A stretch of 49,231 nucleotides of DNA from Bryobacteraceae bacterium (GCA_030039005.1 JASHQT010000169.1:1-49231); one strand, 5' to 3'; shown: positions 40,214 through 49,030, counted from the first letter of the stretch. The notes: generated by a model from the sequence alone, not told the origin. Translations and numbers: made by a program.

Positions 40214-41881
40214 ATGAACAATTTTTGGCTTTGCGTGGGTATATTCGCTTTCGTTTCCGCGGGCGGAATCGCTCAAACCACGGAAGAACTGAATAACGAC
40301 GGCAAGAACACGGAAAACGTGACCACGGAAAGCATGGGCTTTGACCGCAAGAGCTTTAGTCCGCTCAAGCAGATCAACAAATCGAATGTGAAGCGCCTGG
40401 TGCCCATCTGGAGCACGAGCCTGATGAACGATCAGGGCGAATTGGCGGCCCCAACGGTCTACAACGGCGTCATGTACATCGTGAATGGCAAGTGGAGTTT
40501 CGCTATCGACGTGGAGACCGGAAGGCAGATCTGGCGAACGCCTGTGCAACTGGAATCGGGCGTCACTCGCTCCGCGTACAATCGCGGCGCCGCGACCATC
40601 TACAACGGCAAGCTATTTCGCGTGACGATCGACAACCACGTTTTAGCGCTCGACATGAAAACCGGCAAAGAGCTGTGGAACCAGAGGTTCGCGGATTTAC
40701 ACGATGGCTTTTACTCCACTGGCGCGCCGATTGTTGCCAACGGAGTGCTGATTTCCGGCGAGAGCGGTGGAGAGTCCACCACACGCGGATTCCTGGATGG
40801 CTGGGACCCGGACACTGGGAAGAAACTCTGGCGGCGCTATACCATTCCGGCGCCCGGTGAGCCCGGATCTGAGACCTGGCCCAAGAACACCAACGCGTGG
40901 TCGCAGGGAGGAGGGCCGACCTGGCGTTCCGGCTCCTATGATCCGCAGCTTGACTTGGTGTATTGGGGCGTGGGTAACGCCGAGCCTTACGATCCCAGGC
41001 CGCGCGAAGGCTTGGACAGCCTGTTCACCAACAGCGTCCTCGCGATCCGGCCGAAAACCGGTGAGGTAGTTTGCTATTACCAATACACGCCCAATGACGT
41101 TTATGACGTGGACGCCACCGACGAACAAGTACTGGCTGATATTCGCGTTCGCGGCGAACTCCGGAGGGTGATGATTCAGGCGAACAAGAACGGCTTCCTG
41201 TATGTGCTCGACCGCACCAACTGCAAGCTCATCGCCGCGCATCCGTATGTCAAAGTCAATTGGGCCACTGAGATTGACCTAGCGACAGGACGGCCGGTAT
41301 TGTCGGACGTGTACAAGCGCTTTGTCGCCGGGCAAGAAGTTGAAATCTTCCCCTCGCGCGGAACGAATGCGGTGCCAATCGCATTCGATCCTTCTACTGG
41401 ACTTATCTACGCCAGCACGTGGAATGTTCCGCGCATCCAACGGGTCGCAAACCCTCCGAAACAGGCGGAAAACGGCAAAGACTCAACCGGGGTGATCGCG
41501 CGAGTCGCCGAGGCCAAGCCCGGAGAAGTGGTTGGCCATTTGGTGGCGATTGATCCGCTAAGCGGCGAAAAGAAATGGGAGATCCCGTTGACGGACCTGC
41601 CGAGCGCGGCCGGCATGCTGGCGACAGGCGGAGGCTTGGTGTTCACAGGGTATTTGACCGGTGAGTTCATCGCGCTGGACGAGGATACGGGTAAGACGCT
41701 CTGGCAGTTCAAAACCGGTTCCAGCGTCAATTCGACAGCGATCACTTACACGCACAACGGCCGGCAGTATGTAACCGTTGTATCGGGGATCGGTGGGATT
41801 CTTGCGACCCGCTACGCATCGCGTAAAGTACCTGCCGGCGGCTCCGTTTGGACCTTCGCATTGATGCCTGACTCGCGCTAG
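40214..41881 (+). CDS. PQQ-type quinoprotein, methanol/ethanol-dehydrogenase-like
   Basis: This exported protein of about 555 residues has a signal peptide (FWLCVGIFAFVSAGGIAQ); the ATG at 40214 is preferred over a GTG five codons upstream. It contains PQQ propeller repeats with W-docking motifs (AIDVETGRQIWRT, ALDMKTGKELWNQ, GWDPDTGKKLWRR, AIDPLSGEKKWEIP, ALDEDTGKTLWQF). The catalytic-type segment PNDVYDVDATDE corresponds to the PNDxxDYD region of methanol dehydrogenases. The vicinal Cys pair that usually stacks on PQQ is missing at the expected place (ESGVTRSAYNRGAA), so activity or substrate may differ. The cytochrome c gene lies convergent just downstream. Confidence 0.82.
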   Translation: MNNFWLCVGIFAFVSAGGIAQTTEELNNDGKNTENVTTESMGFDRKSFSPLKQINKSNVKRLVPIWSTSLMNDQGELAAPTVYNGVMYIVNGKWSFAIDVETGRQIWRTPVQLESGVTRSAYNRGAATIYNGKLFRVTIDNHVLALDMKTGKELWNQRFADLHDGFYSTGAPIVANGVLISGESGGESTTRGFLDGWDPDTGKKLWRRYTIPAPGEPGSETWPKNTNAWSQGGGPTWRSGSYDPQLDLVYWGVGNAEPYDPRPREGLDSLFTNSVLAIRPKTGEVVCYYQYTPNDVYDVDATDEQVLADIRVRGELRRVMIQANKNGFLYVLDRTNCKLIAAHPYVKVNWATEIDLATGRPVLSDVYKRFVAGQEVEIFPSRGTNAVPIAFDPSTGLIYASTWNVPRIQRVANPPKQAENGKDSTGVIARVAEAKPGEVVGHLVAIDPLSGEKKWEIPLTDLPSAAGMLATGGGLVFTGYLTGEFIALDEDTGKTLWQFKTGSSVNSTAITYTHNGRQYVTVVSGIGGILATRYASRKVPAGGSVWTFALMPDSR

Positions 41882-41915
41882 GCGCAAGCCAAGGCACGCG
41901 CTATCAGCGATCAAT

Positions 41916-42407
41916 CTACTTGACGACCGCGACCGACCCAAACGCAACGGTTGACGTCTTCGTCAGAGCCTCATTTCCGGGCGATCCGCCATTCATTTGG
42001 AGAATATACGCTGTGATATTCACCATCGTGTCGTCGCTCATATGCAACTCGGCGACCGGTGTTGTGTCAGCGGCTCCGCGAAACAGCGAAAACATCTGCG
42101 CCATGGTCTTTGGACTATACTTCCGCGCGAAATCGCTCCCCATCAGCGGCGGCACGCGCTTGGCAGGACCGATGAATTTGAGATACGGAGCAGGAAGCGA
42201 TTCCAAAGGCGGAAGCTCTCCCGCTTCGCCCTTGCGGCCGCGCAGCGTGTAGGTGTGGCACTGGCCACAGCTCTTTTCGTATGCCGTCCGGCCGGCTTCG
42301 GCTTGGCCTGAGGTAAACACAGCGGGGCGTGGCGTTTCCTGGCCTGCTGAGTACGACCCCACCGCGCCCAGCATGGTGCCGGCGAGAACGACCCTCATTT
42401 TGAACAT
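41916..42407 (-). CDS. Small c-type cytochrome
   Basis: This 163-residue exported monohaem protein has a signal peptide (MRVVLAGTMLGAVGSYSAG), CGQCH at about residues 48-52, and candidate axial Met residues in PPLMGSDFARKY, SPKTMAQMFS or SDDTMVN. CGGAGG stands eight bases before the ATG. Domain size is typical of class I cytochromes that take electrons from quinoproteins. It is convergent with the quinoprotein gene, separated by 34 bases, so they are neighbours rather than one operon. Confidence 0.82.
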   Translation of the reverse strand: MFKMRVVLAGTMLGAVGSYSAGQETPRPAVFTSGQAEAGRTAYEKSCGQCHTYTLRGRKGEAGELPPLESLPAPYLKFIGPAKRVPPLMGSDFARKYSPKTMAQMFSLFRGAADTTPVAELHMSDDTMVNITAYILQMNGGSPGNEALTKTSTVAFGSVAVVK

Positions 42408-42730
42408 CCGCGAACCTCCGAGGTGAATTACATATCTGTGGCGGCGACGATTGTGGAGAAGTTACTAGGTCGATAGAAACAAAACCCGTCACCCACCGAG
42501 GTTGCCCCGTTGTCGTCGTAGAGCCCGAATCCTTGGTGCGGACGAGAGGATTTGGACCTCCACTCCCTTGCGAGAACTAGAATCCGAATCCGAACCAGCG
42601 TATTCTGACGCGGGCGCGACACGAAAAGGCGTTGGAGCGACACACAAGAAACGCTCCGAATGCTGGCCAATAAGAGCTATCCGCTAGGTGCGTCTCGTGG
42701 CGAACGAATTGCATCTTCAAAGGCGTGGAT
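42408..42730. promoter_or_regulatory. Divergent promoter region between cytochrome and oxidoreductase
   Basis: About 320 bases hold no convincing gene; short frames present lack family resemblance. A tandem hexamer ATCCGAATCCGA lies near 42582. Both flanking genes are transcribed away from this region. Confidence 0.3.
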
Positions 42731-43648
42731 ATGCCGGAACTGATTACTCGCAAAACTCGCCTAGGCTTCATCGGCTTGGGCTATCTGGGATCGCGCATTG
42801 CGCGTCGCTTGGCGGGCGCCGGGTTTTCGCTGATCGTTTACAATCGCGATCGTGCTAAAACGAAGGGCTTCGTGGAATTGGGGGCAGAGATAGCGCCGGA
42901 TGCCGAGGCGCTCGCGGAAAACGTTGACGTCGTGCTGTCCTGCCTGGCCAACGAGACAGCGGTGGAGGACGTTTACCTCGGCGCGGGCAAAGTGCTTGAG
43001 AGCGCGCGGCCCGGCGCCCGAATTATCGAAATGAGCACCGTCGCGCCGCGGACAGCGCGTCGGTTATGTGACGCTGCCAGGCTTTATGGTCTCTCGGTGC
43101 TGGACGTGCCGATTTCGGGAAGCACTTCGGCGGCGGAAAGCGGCCAGCTCACCTTGTTCTGCGGTGGCCCACGCCCGGTGTTTGATTCCGTGAAGCCGGT
43201 CTTTGAACCGATCGCAAAACAGTGGTTCTACATGGGGCCCAGCGGTTCCGGCGTCGCCATGAAGCTGGCAGTGAATACCTTGCTGGGTGTCGGCATGCAG
43301 GCGATCGCGGAAGCGGTCGCTTTGGGATCAGCCCTGGGATTGCCGCGCGATCTCCTGCTCGATACGCTGGCGAAAACTGCGGTTGTGGCGCCGGCGCACG
43401 TTGGGAAGCTAATTAGCGCCAAGTGGCATGATTACTCGCCCCAATTTCCCGTTCGGCTCATGTTTAAAGATTTCACTCTGATCCTGAATGCAGCAGCGGA
43501 GTCCGGACTTACTATGCCAGCCACCGAAGCCTCCGCGGTGATCACTTCCGACGAAGCATCGGCTGGGAATGAAGAAGACTTTTCCGCCGTGATCCGCCGC
43601 ATGGAACTATCCGCTGCCGTCGGGTCGCTTTTGCCGCCGGTCGCTTAG
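42731..43648 (+). CDS. NAD(P)-dependent oxidoreductase, 3-hydroxyisobutyrate dehydrogenase family
   Basis: This 305-residue cytoplasmic enzyme has the N-terminal Rossmann motif GFIGLGYLGSRIARRL and the substrate-binding motif DVPISGSTSAAESGQL. The conserved catalytic Lys region is GSGVAMKLAVNTLLG, and it has the all-helical C-terminal dimerisation domain. The ATG at 42731 follows AAAGG; a GTG two codons upstream is also possible. It is related to 3-hydroxyisobutyrate, tartronate-semialdehyde and glyoxylate reductases and to NP60; the exact substrate is open. It starts a plus-strand unit with the DoxX-like and aldo/keto reductase genes. Confidence 0.86.
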   Translation: MPELITRKTRLGFIGLGYLGSRIARRLAGAGFSLIVYNRDRAKTKGFVELGAEIAPDAEALAENVDVVLSCLANETAVEDVYLGAGKVLESARPGARIIEMSTVAPRTARRLCDAARLYGLSVLDVPISGSTSAAESGQLTLFCGGPRPVFDSVKPVFEPIAKQWFYMGPSGSGVAMKLAVNTLLGVGMQAIAEAVALGSALGLPRDLLLDTLAKTAVVAPAHVGKLISAKWHDYSPQFPVRLMFKDFTLILNAAAESGLTMPATEASAVITSDEASAGNEEDFSAVIRRMELSAAVGSLLPPVA

Positions 43649-43661
43649 CGATGGGAGTCGT

Positions 43662-44153
43662 ATGCTGCCGGATCTATTGTCGACCCCTGCGGATTGGACT
43701 GAGACCTTCATTCGCATCGTTCTACGCGTCGTATTGTTCGCGCATGGAGCGCAAAGCGGATTGCGTCTCATTCTTGGATTCTCCAGCCGTCCGGCCGCCG
43801 TAGGCGTGGCAGTCACAATGCTGATGGCGATTCTGCCGGTGAACAGCCGGAACGGACGATTCCGGGATTGGTTCGGCGGTCGAAAAGCTCACGGTTACGA
43901 GTACCGCCCGCTTGCGATCACGCTCGCTGTTGCGGTAATGGTCCGAGGCGCAGGCGCTATTTGCTTGGATCGATTTCTCTTCTTCTTTGGGCGTCTGATA
44001 GACACCCAGGAAGCGATATTTCAATCAGGAGAATTACATGAAGCTACGTATGTTAGGACAAAGCGATTTGCACGTTACCCCGATCGGCATCGGAGCCTGG
44101 GCCATCGGCGGTGGTCAGTGGGAATTCGGCTGGGGTTCGCAAGACGATCGTGA
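43662..44153 (+). CDS. DoxX-like membrane protein with internal deletion and run-on 3' end
   Basis: The reading frame begins like DoxX (ETFIRIVLRVVLFAHGAQ) and then jumps to LRLILGFSSRPAAVGVAVTMLMAILPV...GYEYRPLAITLAVAVMVRGAGAICLDRFL. About 40 residues that normally lie between HGAQ and GL-LILG, covering the loop and second helix, are absent without a frame change. The frame also lacks a stop at the normal end and runs 116 bases into the aldo/keto reductase gene, giving a basic unrelated tail. Only about three hydrophobic segments remain instead of four. The gene is probably decaying, though still open. Confidence 0.55.
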   Translation: MLPDLLSTPADWTETFIRIVLRVVLFAHGAQSGLRLILGFSSRPAAVGVAVTMLMAILPVNSRNGRFRDWFGGRKAHGYEYRPLAITLAVAVMVRGAGAICLDRFLFFFGRLIDTQEAIFQSGELHEATYVRTKRFARYPDRHRSLGHRRWSVGIRLGFARRS

Positions 44154-45021
44154 ATCGATTGCCGCCGTTCGAGCGGGATTGGATCGCGGCATCAATTGGA
44201 TCGACACCGCGGCCGCGTATGGATTGGGACATTCGGAAACCGTGGTCGGCCGCGCGGTCAAAGGGTTAACGAAGCGGCCCTACATCTTCACCAAGTGCAG
44301 CTTGGTTTGGGACCAATCGCGCAAGATCTCGCATAACCTCAAAGCGGATTCGATCCGTCGCGAGGCCGAGGCCAGCCTGAATCGGCTGGGTGTGGACGCC
44401 ATCGATCTCTATCAAGTCCATTGGCCCGCCTGGCAAGGACAACCAGAGAGCGCCTCGCCTGGTTCGATCGAAGAGGCCATCGGCGAGCTGGCGAAACTCA
44501 AGGCGGAAGGTAAAATCCGCAACATCGGCGTGTCGAATTTCGATTCGTCCCAAATGCAACGCGCGCTCAATATCGCTCCGATCACATCGCTGCAGCCGCC
44601 CTATTCCCTGCTCGACACCGATATCGAGGAGTCGGTGCTTCCCTTCGCTTTGCACCACCGCATCGGCGTGATCGTTTATTCGCCCATGGCCTCAGGACTG
44701 TTGACCGGCGCCATGACTCGCGAACGCATTGCTGCGTTTCCCGAGGTCGACTGGCGAAAGCACAGTCCCAATTTTCAGGAGCCGCTGCTCTCCCGCAATC
44801 TCCGGTTAGTCGAAACGCTCCGCAAGATCGGCCGGCGCTACAACACAACACCGGGCGAGGTGGCGATCGCATGGACCTTGCGGAACCCTGCCGTCACCGG
44901 CGCAATCGTGGGCGTCCGCAGCCCCAAGCAAGTAGAAGGAATCGCCGGAGCGGGCGATCTTCAATTGAAACCCGACGATCTGGAAGAGATCGAGCAAAGC
45001 ATGGCGCTGCAACCGGCCTAA
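44038..45021 (+). CDS. Aldo/keto reductase
   Basis: This 327-residue (beta/alpha)8 enzyme has the catalytic tetrad in family context: Asp and Tyr in IDTAAAYGLGHSE, Lys in YIFTKCSL, His in YQVHWPAW. The NADP-binding end segment is TGAIVGVRSPKQVEGIAGA. AGGAGA lies six bases upstream of the ATG. It belongs to the large AKR group related to YdjG or auxin-induced proteins, cytosolic NADPH-dependent reduction of carbonyls; substrate unknown. The frame overlaps the run-on DoxX-like frame, but it is itself complete and intact. Confidence 0.88.
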   Translation: MKLRMLGQSDLHVTPIGIGAWAIGGGQWEFGWGSQDDRESIAAVRAGLDRGINWIDTAAAYGLGHSETVVGRAVKGLTKRPYIFTKCSLVWDQSRKISHNLKADSIRREAEASLNRLGVDAIDLYQVHWPAWQGQPESASPGSIEEAIGELAKLKAEGKIRNIGVSNFDSSQMQRALNIAPITSLQPPYSLLDTDIEESVLPFALHHRIGVIVYSPMASGLLTGAMTRERIAAFPEVDWRKHSPNFQEPLLSRNLRLVETLRKIGRRYNTTPGEVAIAWTLRNPAVTGAIVGVRSPKQVEGIAGAGDLQLKPDDLEEIEQSMALQPA

Positions 45022-45096
45022 TTATCTTCGCGCGATTGGCCGACGTCCGGTGAAAACCTGGCGTTGGCCGCCGGCTTCAGCTGGCGCCAGTCCCGA

Positions 45097-45912
45097 TCAA
45101 CTGAGACTTACCTTCTGGAGAAACTGGACTTCTTGCCCCTCGCTTTTCTTGCGCAGAGCTGCTAAGTCCGGCTGGTTAATCACTTCCAGGATCTTGGGGG
45201 CCGGAACGATGATTGACATGCCCGAGGTCACGTCGTAGGTGTATTGCGCACTCAGCCCCTGCATCGCGCCGTCTGACAGTTCCCACGGGCCGTGCATCAT
45301 GCCCAAGAAACGCGCGTCTGCGGAAGACGCCCTTTCGTCTTTCTCTCGCACCCATACCGGAGAGCCGCGCAAACCTCCCATTTCGGAGACATAGGCTTCC
45401 ATCGGTTCAAAGTTTCTCACAGGAATAGAAAGCGTCGGCAGCATCGCCAGCTTGCCGCTTCTCACAAAGGGTACGTGGCGATCCTCGTAAGCAAATCGCG
45501 TAAACAGGCCGACCGCGCTTACCTCGTCGCCAACGCCAATCGATAACCGATGCGCCCTAGCGCTCGAAGTGAGCTGATGTTCGGCGACCGGTTCGGCATC
45601 CATTTGATCCCACTGTGCTGGTCGAAACGGTGTCACGGCGGCATCCACTGCGTTAGGCTCCGTGGGATGAGCATACCAATGCAGATTGTCCGCTTCGAGT
45701 AATGCTTTATTGCCGTCCTTATAATTGAATCCCAGTATGCTCGGGCAGCACTCTAACCTCTTGGCGACCTCGAGTGTCGTCACAAGATACATGTGCGAAT
45801 TGCCGTGCGCGCCAGGCACAGCAACCACAAATCCGGACCCTGCATACTGAGGGGTCTCTTTCCTAAAGCCTAATAGACAAGCCGAGTGCAGGATTCTTTC
45901 TGGTAGTCGCAT
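45097..45912 (-). CDS. Trypsin-fold protein with catalytic His replaced
   Basis: This 271-residue protein shows the layout of trypsin-like proteases: GSGFVVAVPG, the strand YLVTTLEVAK where the catalytic His should stand (E48), an Asp in AVDAAVTPF (D90), and a Ser in GGLRGSPVW (S184). The usual GxSGG is changed to RGSPV. It has no signal peptide. With the His lost, proteolysis is unlikely, so a binding role or pseudo-enzyme is more plausible; I base the assignment on these motifs only. It is A+T-richer than its left neighbour and lies between the aldo/keto reductase and an IS1595-type transposase, convergent with the former by 75 bases. Confidence 0.6.
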   Translation of the reverse strand: MRLPERILHSACLLGFRKETPQYAGSGFVVAVPGAHGNSHMYLVTTLEVAKRLECCPSILGFNYKDGNKALLEADNLHWYAHPTEPNAVDAAVTPFRPAQWDQMDAEPVAEHQLTSSARAHRLSIGVGDEVSAVGLFTRFAYEDRHVPFVRSGKLAMLPTLSIPVRNFEPMEAYVSEMGGLRGSPVWVREKDERASSADARFLGMMHGPWELSDGAMQGLSAQYTYDVTSGMSIIVPAPKILEVINQPDLAALRKKSEGQEVQFLQKVSLS

Positions 45913-46004
45913 ATCGATTATTGCCGCCGGCCGGCGCTTTGACCAATTGCACGCCAGGGTCCATTGTCCACCACTATCGAAACCTTAAAAGGGCAATAAA
46001 TTAC

Positions 46005-46033
46005 TTGACTCACACAGACTCCAGTGCTATGCT
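46005..46033 (+). promoter_or_regulatory. Strong candidate promoter of the IS1595-type transposase
   Basis: TTGACT (46005-46010) and TATGCT (46028-46033) are separated by exactly 17 bases. The predicted transcription start coincides with the ATG at 46040, and there is no ribosome-binding site, so the message may be leaderless. Confidence 0.5.
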
Positions 46034-46039
46034 TGAGTC

Positions 46040-47098
46040 ATGGAAGCGGTTAAGTTCAACGATAAAAGCGGTTTGCAAGCCGCCATACAGTACTTTTCTG
46101 ACCCTTTGGTATGCCTGAATGCTGTATCTAAAGCCAAGTGGCCAAACGGTCCTGAATGCCCGCGCTGCCAAGGCAAGAAGCTGTCGTTTCTCAAGACGCG
46201 GCTGATGTGGACGTGTCTCGGATGCCGCAAACAGTTTTCGGTTAAAGTCGGGACGATTTTCGAGGACTCCGCTATCGGTCTCGACAAATGGCTCTGCGCC
46301 ATGTGGATGCTCGCTAACTGCAAAAACGGTGTTTCCTCCTACGAGATTGGGCGCGCCCTTGGAGTCACCCAAAAGACCGCATGGTTCATGCTGCATCGTA
46401 TCCGGTACGCACAGCACACTGGCAGCATCAACAAAATGACTGGCACCGTCGAAGCAGACGAAACCTTCATCGGCGGCAAGGCGCGGAACATGCATCGAGA
46501 CGTTCGCGCTCGCAAGATCACCGGCACGGGCGGAATGGGCAAGGCCGTTGTCTTCGGCCTGCTTGAGCGCGAAACCGGCAAGGTTCGTTTGTCCGTCGTG
46601 AAGAGCACACGGCGACATCACCTGCATAAGCAGATCAGCGAGAATGTTGAACCCGGTGCGGAGATTCACACTGATGCGCTGCACTCCTACGACAATCTTG
46701 ACTCCGAGTACGCGCATAAAGTTATCGACCATGCCGAAGCCTATGTTGACGGCAACGTTCACACGAATCGCCTTGAGAATTTTTGGTCTCTTCTGAAACG
46801 TGCGATTCGCGGCACCTACGTTTCGGTTGAACCGTTCCATCTCTATCGCTATCTCGATGAGCAATCCTTCCGCTATAACGAGCGCAAGGACACCGATGCA
46901 CAGCGGTTTCAGAAAGTACTAAACGGCATCGCCGGAAAGCGTCTGATCACAGGAGGCGGGGTGATGTCGGAGCAAAAAGGGAAGGACGCGGAAGAAAAAA
47001 AGCCGCCTAAGAGACCGCCAGGGTATCGGAAGTTCGAGAAGTTGCTTAAGCAGGTTGTCAAAGCGCCGCCGATGAAAGACCAAACAAAACACACCTAG
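46040..47098 (+). CDS. IS1595-family (ISXO2-like) transposase
   Basis: This 352-residue protein has a zinc-ribbon N-terminus (CPRC at 40-43 and CLGC at 59-62), a helix-turn-helix (SSYEIGRALGVTQKTAWFMLHR), and the ISXO2-like DDE core. The core residues are D140 in VEADETFIGG, D212 in HTDALHSYDNL, and N243/E246 in HTNRLENFWSLLKR. A basic Lys/Pro-rich tail (about 310-352) extends past the core. The gene is intact. Terminal inverted repeats could not be found: a possible left end GGGTCCATTGTCC near 45958 has no inverted match on the right, where the next gene's stop overlaps this one. Confidence 0.83.
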   Translation: MEAVKFNDKSGLQAAIQYFSDPLVCLNAVSKAKWPNGPECPRCQGKKLSFLKTRLMWTCLGCRKQFSVKVGTIFEDSAIGLDKWLCAMWMLANCKNGVSSYEIGRALGVTQKTAWFMLHRIRYAQHTGSINKMTGTVEADETFIGGKARNMHRDVRARKITGTGGMGKAVVFGLLERETGKVRLSVVKSTRRHHLHKQISENVEPGAEIHTDALHSYDNLDSEYAHKVIDHAEAYVDGNVHTNRLENFWSLLKRAIRGTYVSVEPFHLYRYLDEQSFRYNERKDTDAQRFQKVLNGIAGKRLITGGGVMSEQKGKDAEEKKPPKRPPGYRKFEKLLKQVVKAPPMKDQTKHT

Positions 47099-48675
47099 AG
47101 CGGCTTACCCGGTAGCATAAGAAACTCTTTCTCTCCAGATGTCTCGCGCTTCAGTGTGATAGATATTCGTGAAGAGCTTCCGCGCACTCCCGCTGTAGCA
47201 TACTCTGGTTCGCGGATACGCACAAAATCCTCGGTAGAATTGTGAACGTAGAAAGTAAATGTCTTTGCTTGGCTGAGCTCTGGGATTTCAATTATATGAT
47301 CGCCTGAAGCTATCGTTCGACCGCCAATGAGTTCTGTTTCGGTCTTCCCCCTCTTCGCCTCTATGGATGTTAGATTGAAGCTAAGCGTTAGATCAAAAAG
47401 CGGGGATGCGTCGTAACTACTCAAATCGCATCGCCGAATGAACAGACCACCTATTTTCGCGTCCGGCCAGCGCTGTTGCTGACCTGACGTAAATTCGTAA
47501 AATCCCTTAGGAACCTCCGGGAACGTTTCTAACACATAAGTGGTCCCGTCGGCCAGCAATACAGGACCGGTCTCCCGGCAGTGTATAGAGACAGTGGCCA
47601 ATTCTTTGCTTCCCGGCATAGGTCCGATAGTTCTACGCGAAGCTTGTGGGATTGCAGAAAAAACGGTTGCCTGGTTTGCTTTTATCCGCGAGAGTATCGC
47701 CTCATAACCTGCTATGCACGTTTGATCGGTGTGGGATTCTCTCGGGCTATACCAGCCACCTACGCCGTATACGTAGTAGATCCAATAACATTTCGACTTC
47801 TCACAGTTTGAACAATTAGCAGTACCAAGACCGAATAGCCTGTCTCCCTGCTTAATGCGCCCTACTGTATAGGGCGCAGATGGTCCAGTTAAGTCGAAGA
47901 CGGCGCTCGGCCCAAAACCAAATTCGCCAGGCTTAATGAAATCTCCGGAATCAGACCGTCTGAATGCAGGAAGTCCCTGAGATGCTCCGGCCTCGTCTAG
48001 ATTCCAAAAACTAGCCAAATAGGTCGGGTCGCGTACCAGTATGCTAGCAGACTCGTTCTTGCCTATTACTGAAAGCATGCCGGGATTAACAAGCCATAAT
48101 TCCAACTCTGCTTGATTGACAGGCGGTGCCGGGGGGGGAGTACCAGCGCCGGACTGTGTGAGTGTGGCGGCGCTTTTCGCTTTGTCTGGTCCAAAAGATG
48201 CCACCAGTTTGGCAAAAGCCACATTGCTCTCGGCTACTTTTCTCTGCACGATGAGATTTAGTCTTGGAACACCCCAGAAAAGACCGAGCGAGAACGTCAC
48301 ATACCAAAATATTTGGGCACCCCTTGACAGACCATGGAGCGCGCGGGATCTGTGAAGCGCGAATATAAGACAAGCCCCTAAGATGTATCCCAGTTTGGGG
48401 AATAGCAGCCCCAGAATCCCGCCAAGTACGCCAAAGACCATAAGCGTGACGGGCTGCTCTATAAATTGCAATGACCTGTGCAGCCAACCGGGGACTTTAC
48501 CCGAGGGGCACGTCGATAGCCAGTACCCGATGCCACGCGCCCATCGAAGGGTCTTAGATTCGTCGTCGGCCATCTGCTCGAACTTGTACCAGGAGTACGC
48601 AGCCATGACGCCTTGGACGATAGCTCCAACCAACGGCGCGTAATGCTCCGTAGTCGCGCTATGCCAGGTGGACAT
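47095..48675 (-). CDS. Membrane protein of unknown function
   Basis: This 526-residue protein begins with three or four hydrophobic segments (about residues 13-27, 70-106 and 120-142). A short coiled segment and Pro-rich linker (GTPPPAPPVNQ at about 182-192) lead into a large soluble part rich in beta strands. The soluble part has a Cys cluster (CSNCEKSKC) and otherwise no recognised motif. The topology suggests a membrane-tethered sensor or binding protein. It shares stop-codon bases with the IS1595-type transposase on the opposite strand. Base composition is A+T-richer than typical genes here, consistent with acquired DNA. I do not recognise a family. Confidence 0.6.
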   Translation of the reverse strand: MSTWHSATTEHYAPLVGAIVQGVMAAYSWYKFEQMADDESKTLRWARGIGYWLSTCPSGKVPGWLHRSLQFIEQPVTLMVFGVLGGILGLLFPKLGYILGACLIFALHRSRALHGLSRGAQIFWYVTFSLGLFWGVPRLNLIVQRKVAESNVAFAKLVASFGPDKAKSAATLTQSGAGTPPPAPPVNQAELELWLVNPGMLSVIGKNESASILVRDPTYLASFWNLDEAGASQGLPAFRRSDSGDFIKPGEFGFGPSAVFDLTGPSAPYTVGRIKQGDRLFGLGTANCSNCEKSKCYWIYYVYGVGGWYSPRESHTDQTCIAGYEAILSRIKANQATVFSAIPQASRRTIGPMPGSKELATVSIHCRETGPVLLADGTTYVLETFPEVPKGFYEFTSGQQQRWPDAKIGGLFIRRCDLSSYDASPLFDLTLSFNLTSIEAKRGKTETELIGGRTIASGDHIIEIPELSQAKTFTFYVHNSTEDFVRIREPEYATAGVRGSSSRISITLKRETSGEKEFLMLPGKPL

Positions 48676-48744
48676 GCATCTGCGTCCTCTAAACCGGAAT
48701 CTTTTAGTCTAGCACCTCCATGTGAGCCAAGTAAGTTGTCACCC

Positions 48745-49017
48745 TTAAAAGCGATAGGTAAAACCCACATTGGAGTAAATCAGACCACCTCCGGGACTGA
48801 TCCGGCGAATGTAGGAGCCGGGCGTCATTCCCGCGAAGTTCACGGCGAGAATGACGTGCTGTACCGGCGCCCACCGGATCTCCAGGTCGCCCATGGAACC
48901 GATATAGCGGTGGCCCTGAGGCGTAAGCCCACTGAGTGGCGAAAGGCTATCGTTGAAGTACACGGGACCGCTGTTGTCGAAACCATACAAGCCGTCCCCG
49001 ACTGTCTCGCGAAAAAA
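48745..49017 (-). pseudogene. C-terminal fragment of an alginate-export-like outer-membrane porin
   Basis: The fragment contains FFRETVGDGLYG, then GHRYIGSMGDLEIRWAPVQHVILAVNFAGMTPGSYIRR and the terminal VGFTYRF, the last strands and final aromatic residue of the AlgE-like alginate-export family. The coding sense breaks at a run of seven T (on the minus strand, 49018-49012): upstream sequence continues as WNWFF only in another frame. The N-terminal bulk of the porin is absent, replaced by opposite-strand dehydrogenase sequence. It is therefore a remnant. Confidence 0.55.
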
Positions 49018-49030
49018 ACCAGTTCCACGC

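Noticed and set aside
42428..42670. 80-codon minus-strand frame upstream of the cytochrome
   Set aside because: There is no recognisable motif, and it sits in a divergent promoter region.
25921..45935. GCCGCCGGCCG-type sequences as a dispersed palindromic repeat
   Set aside because: They occur at 25922, 27392 and 45923, but the first two are explained by the target duplication and the third is short and GC-rich enough to be chance.
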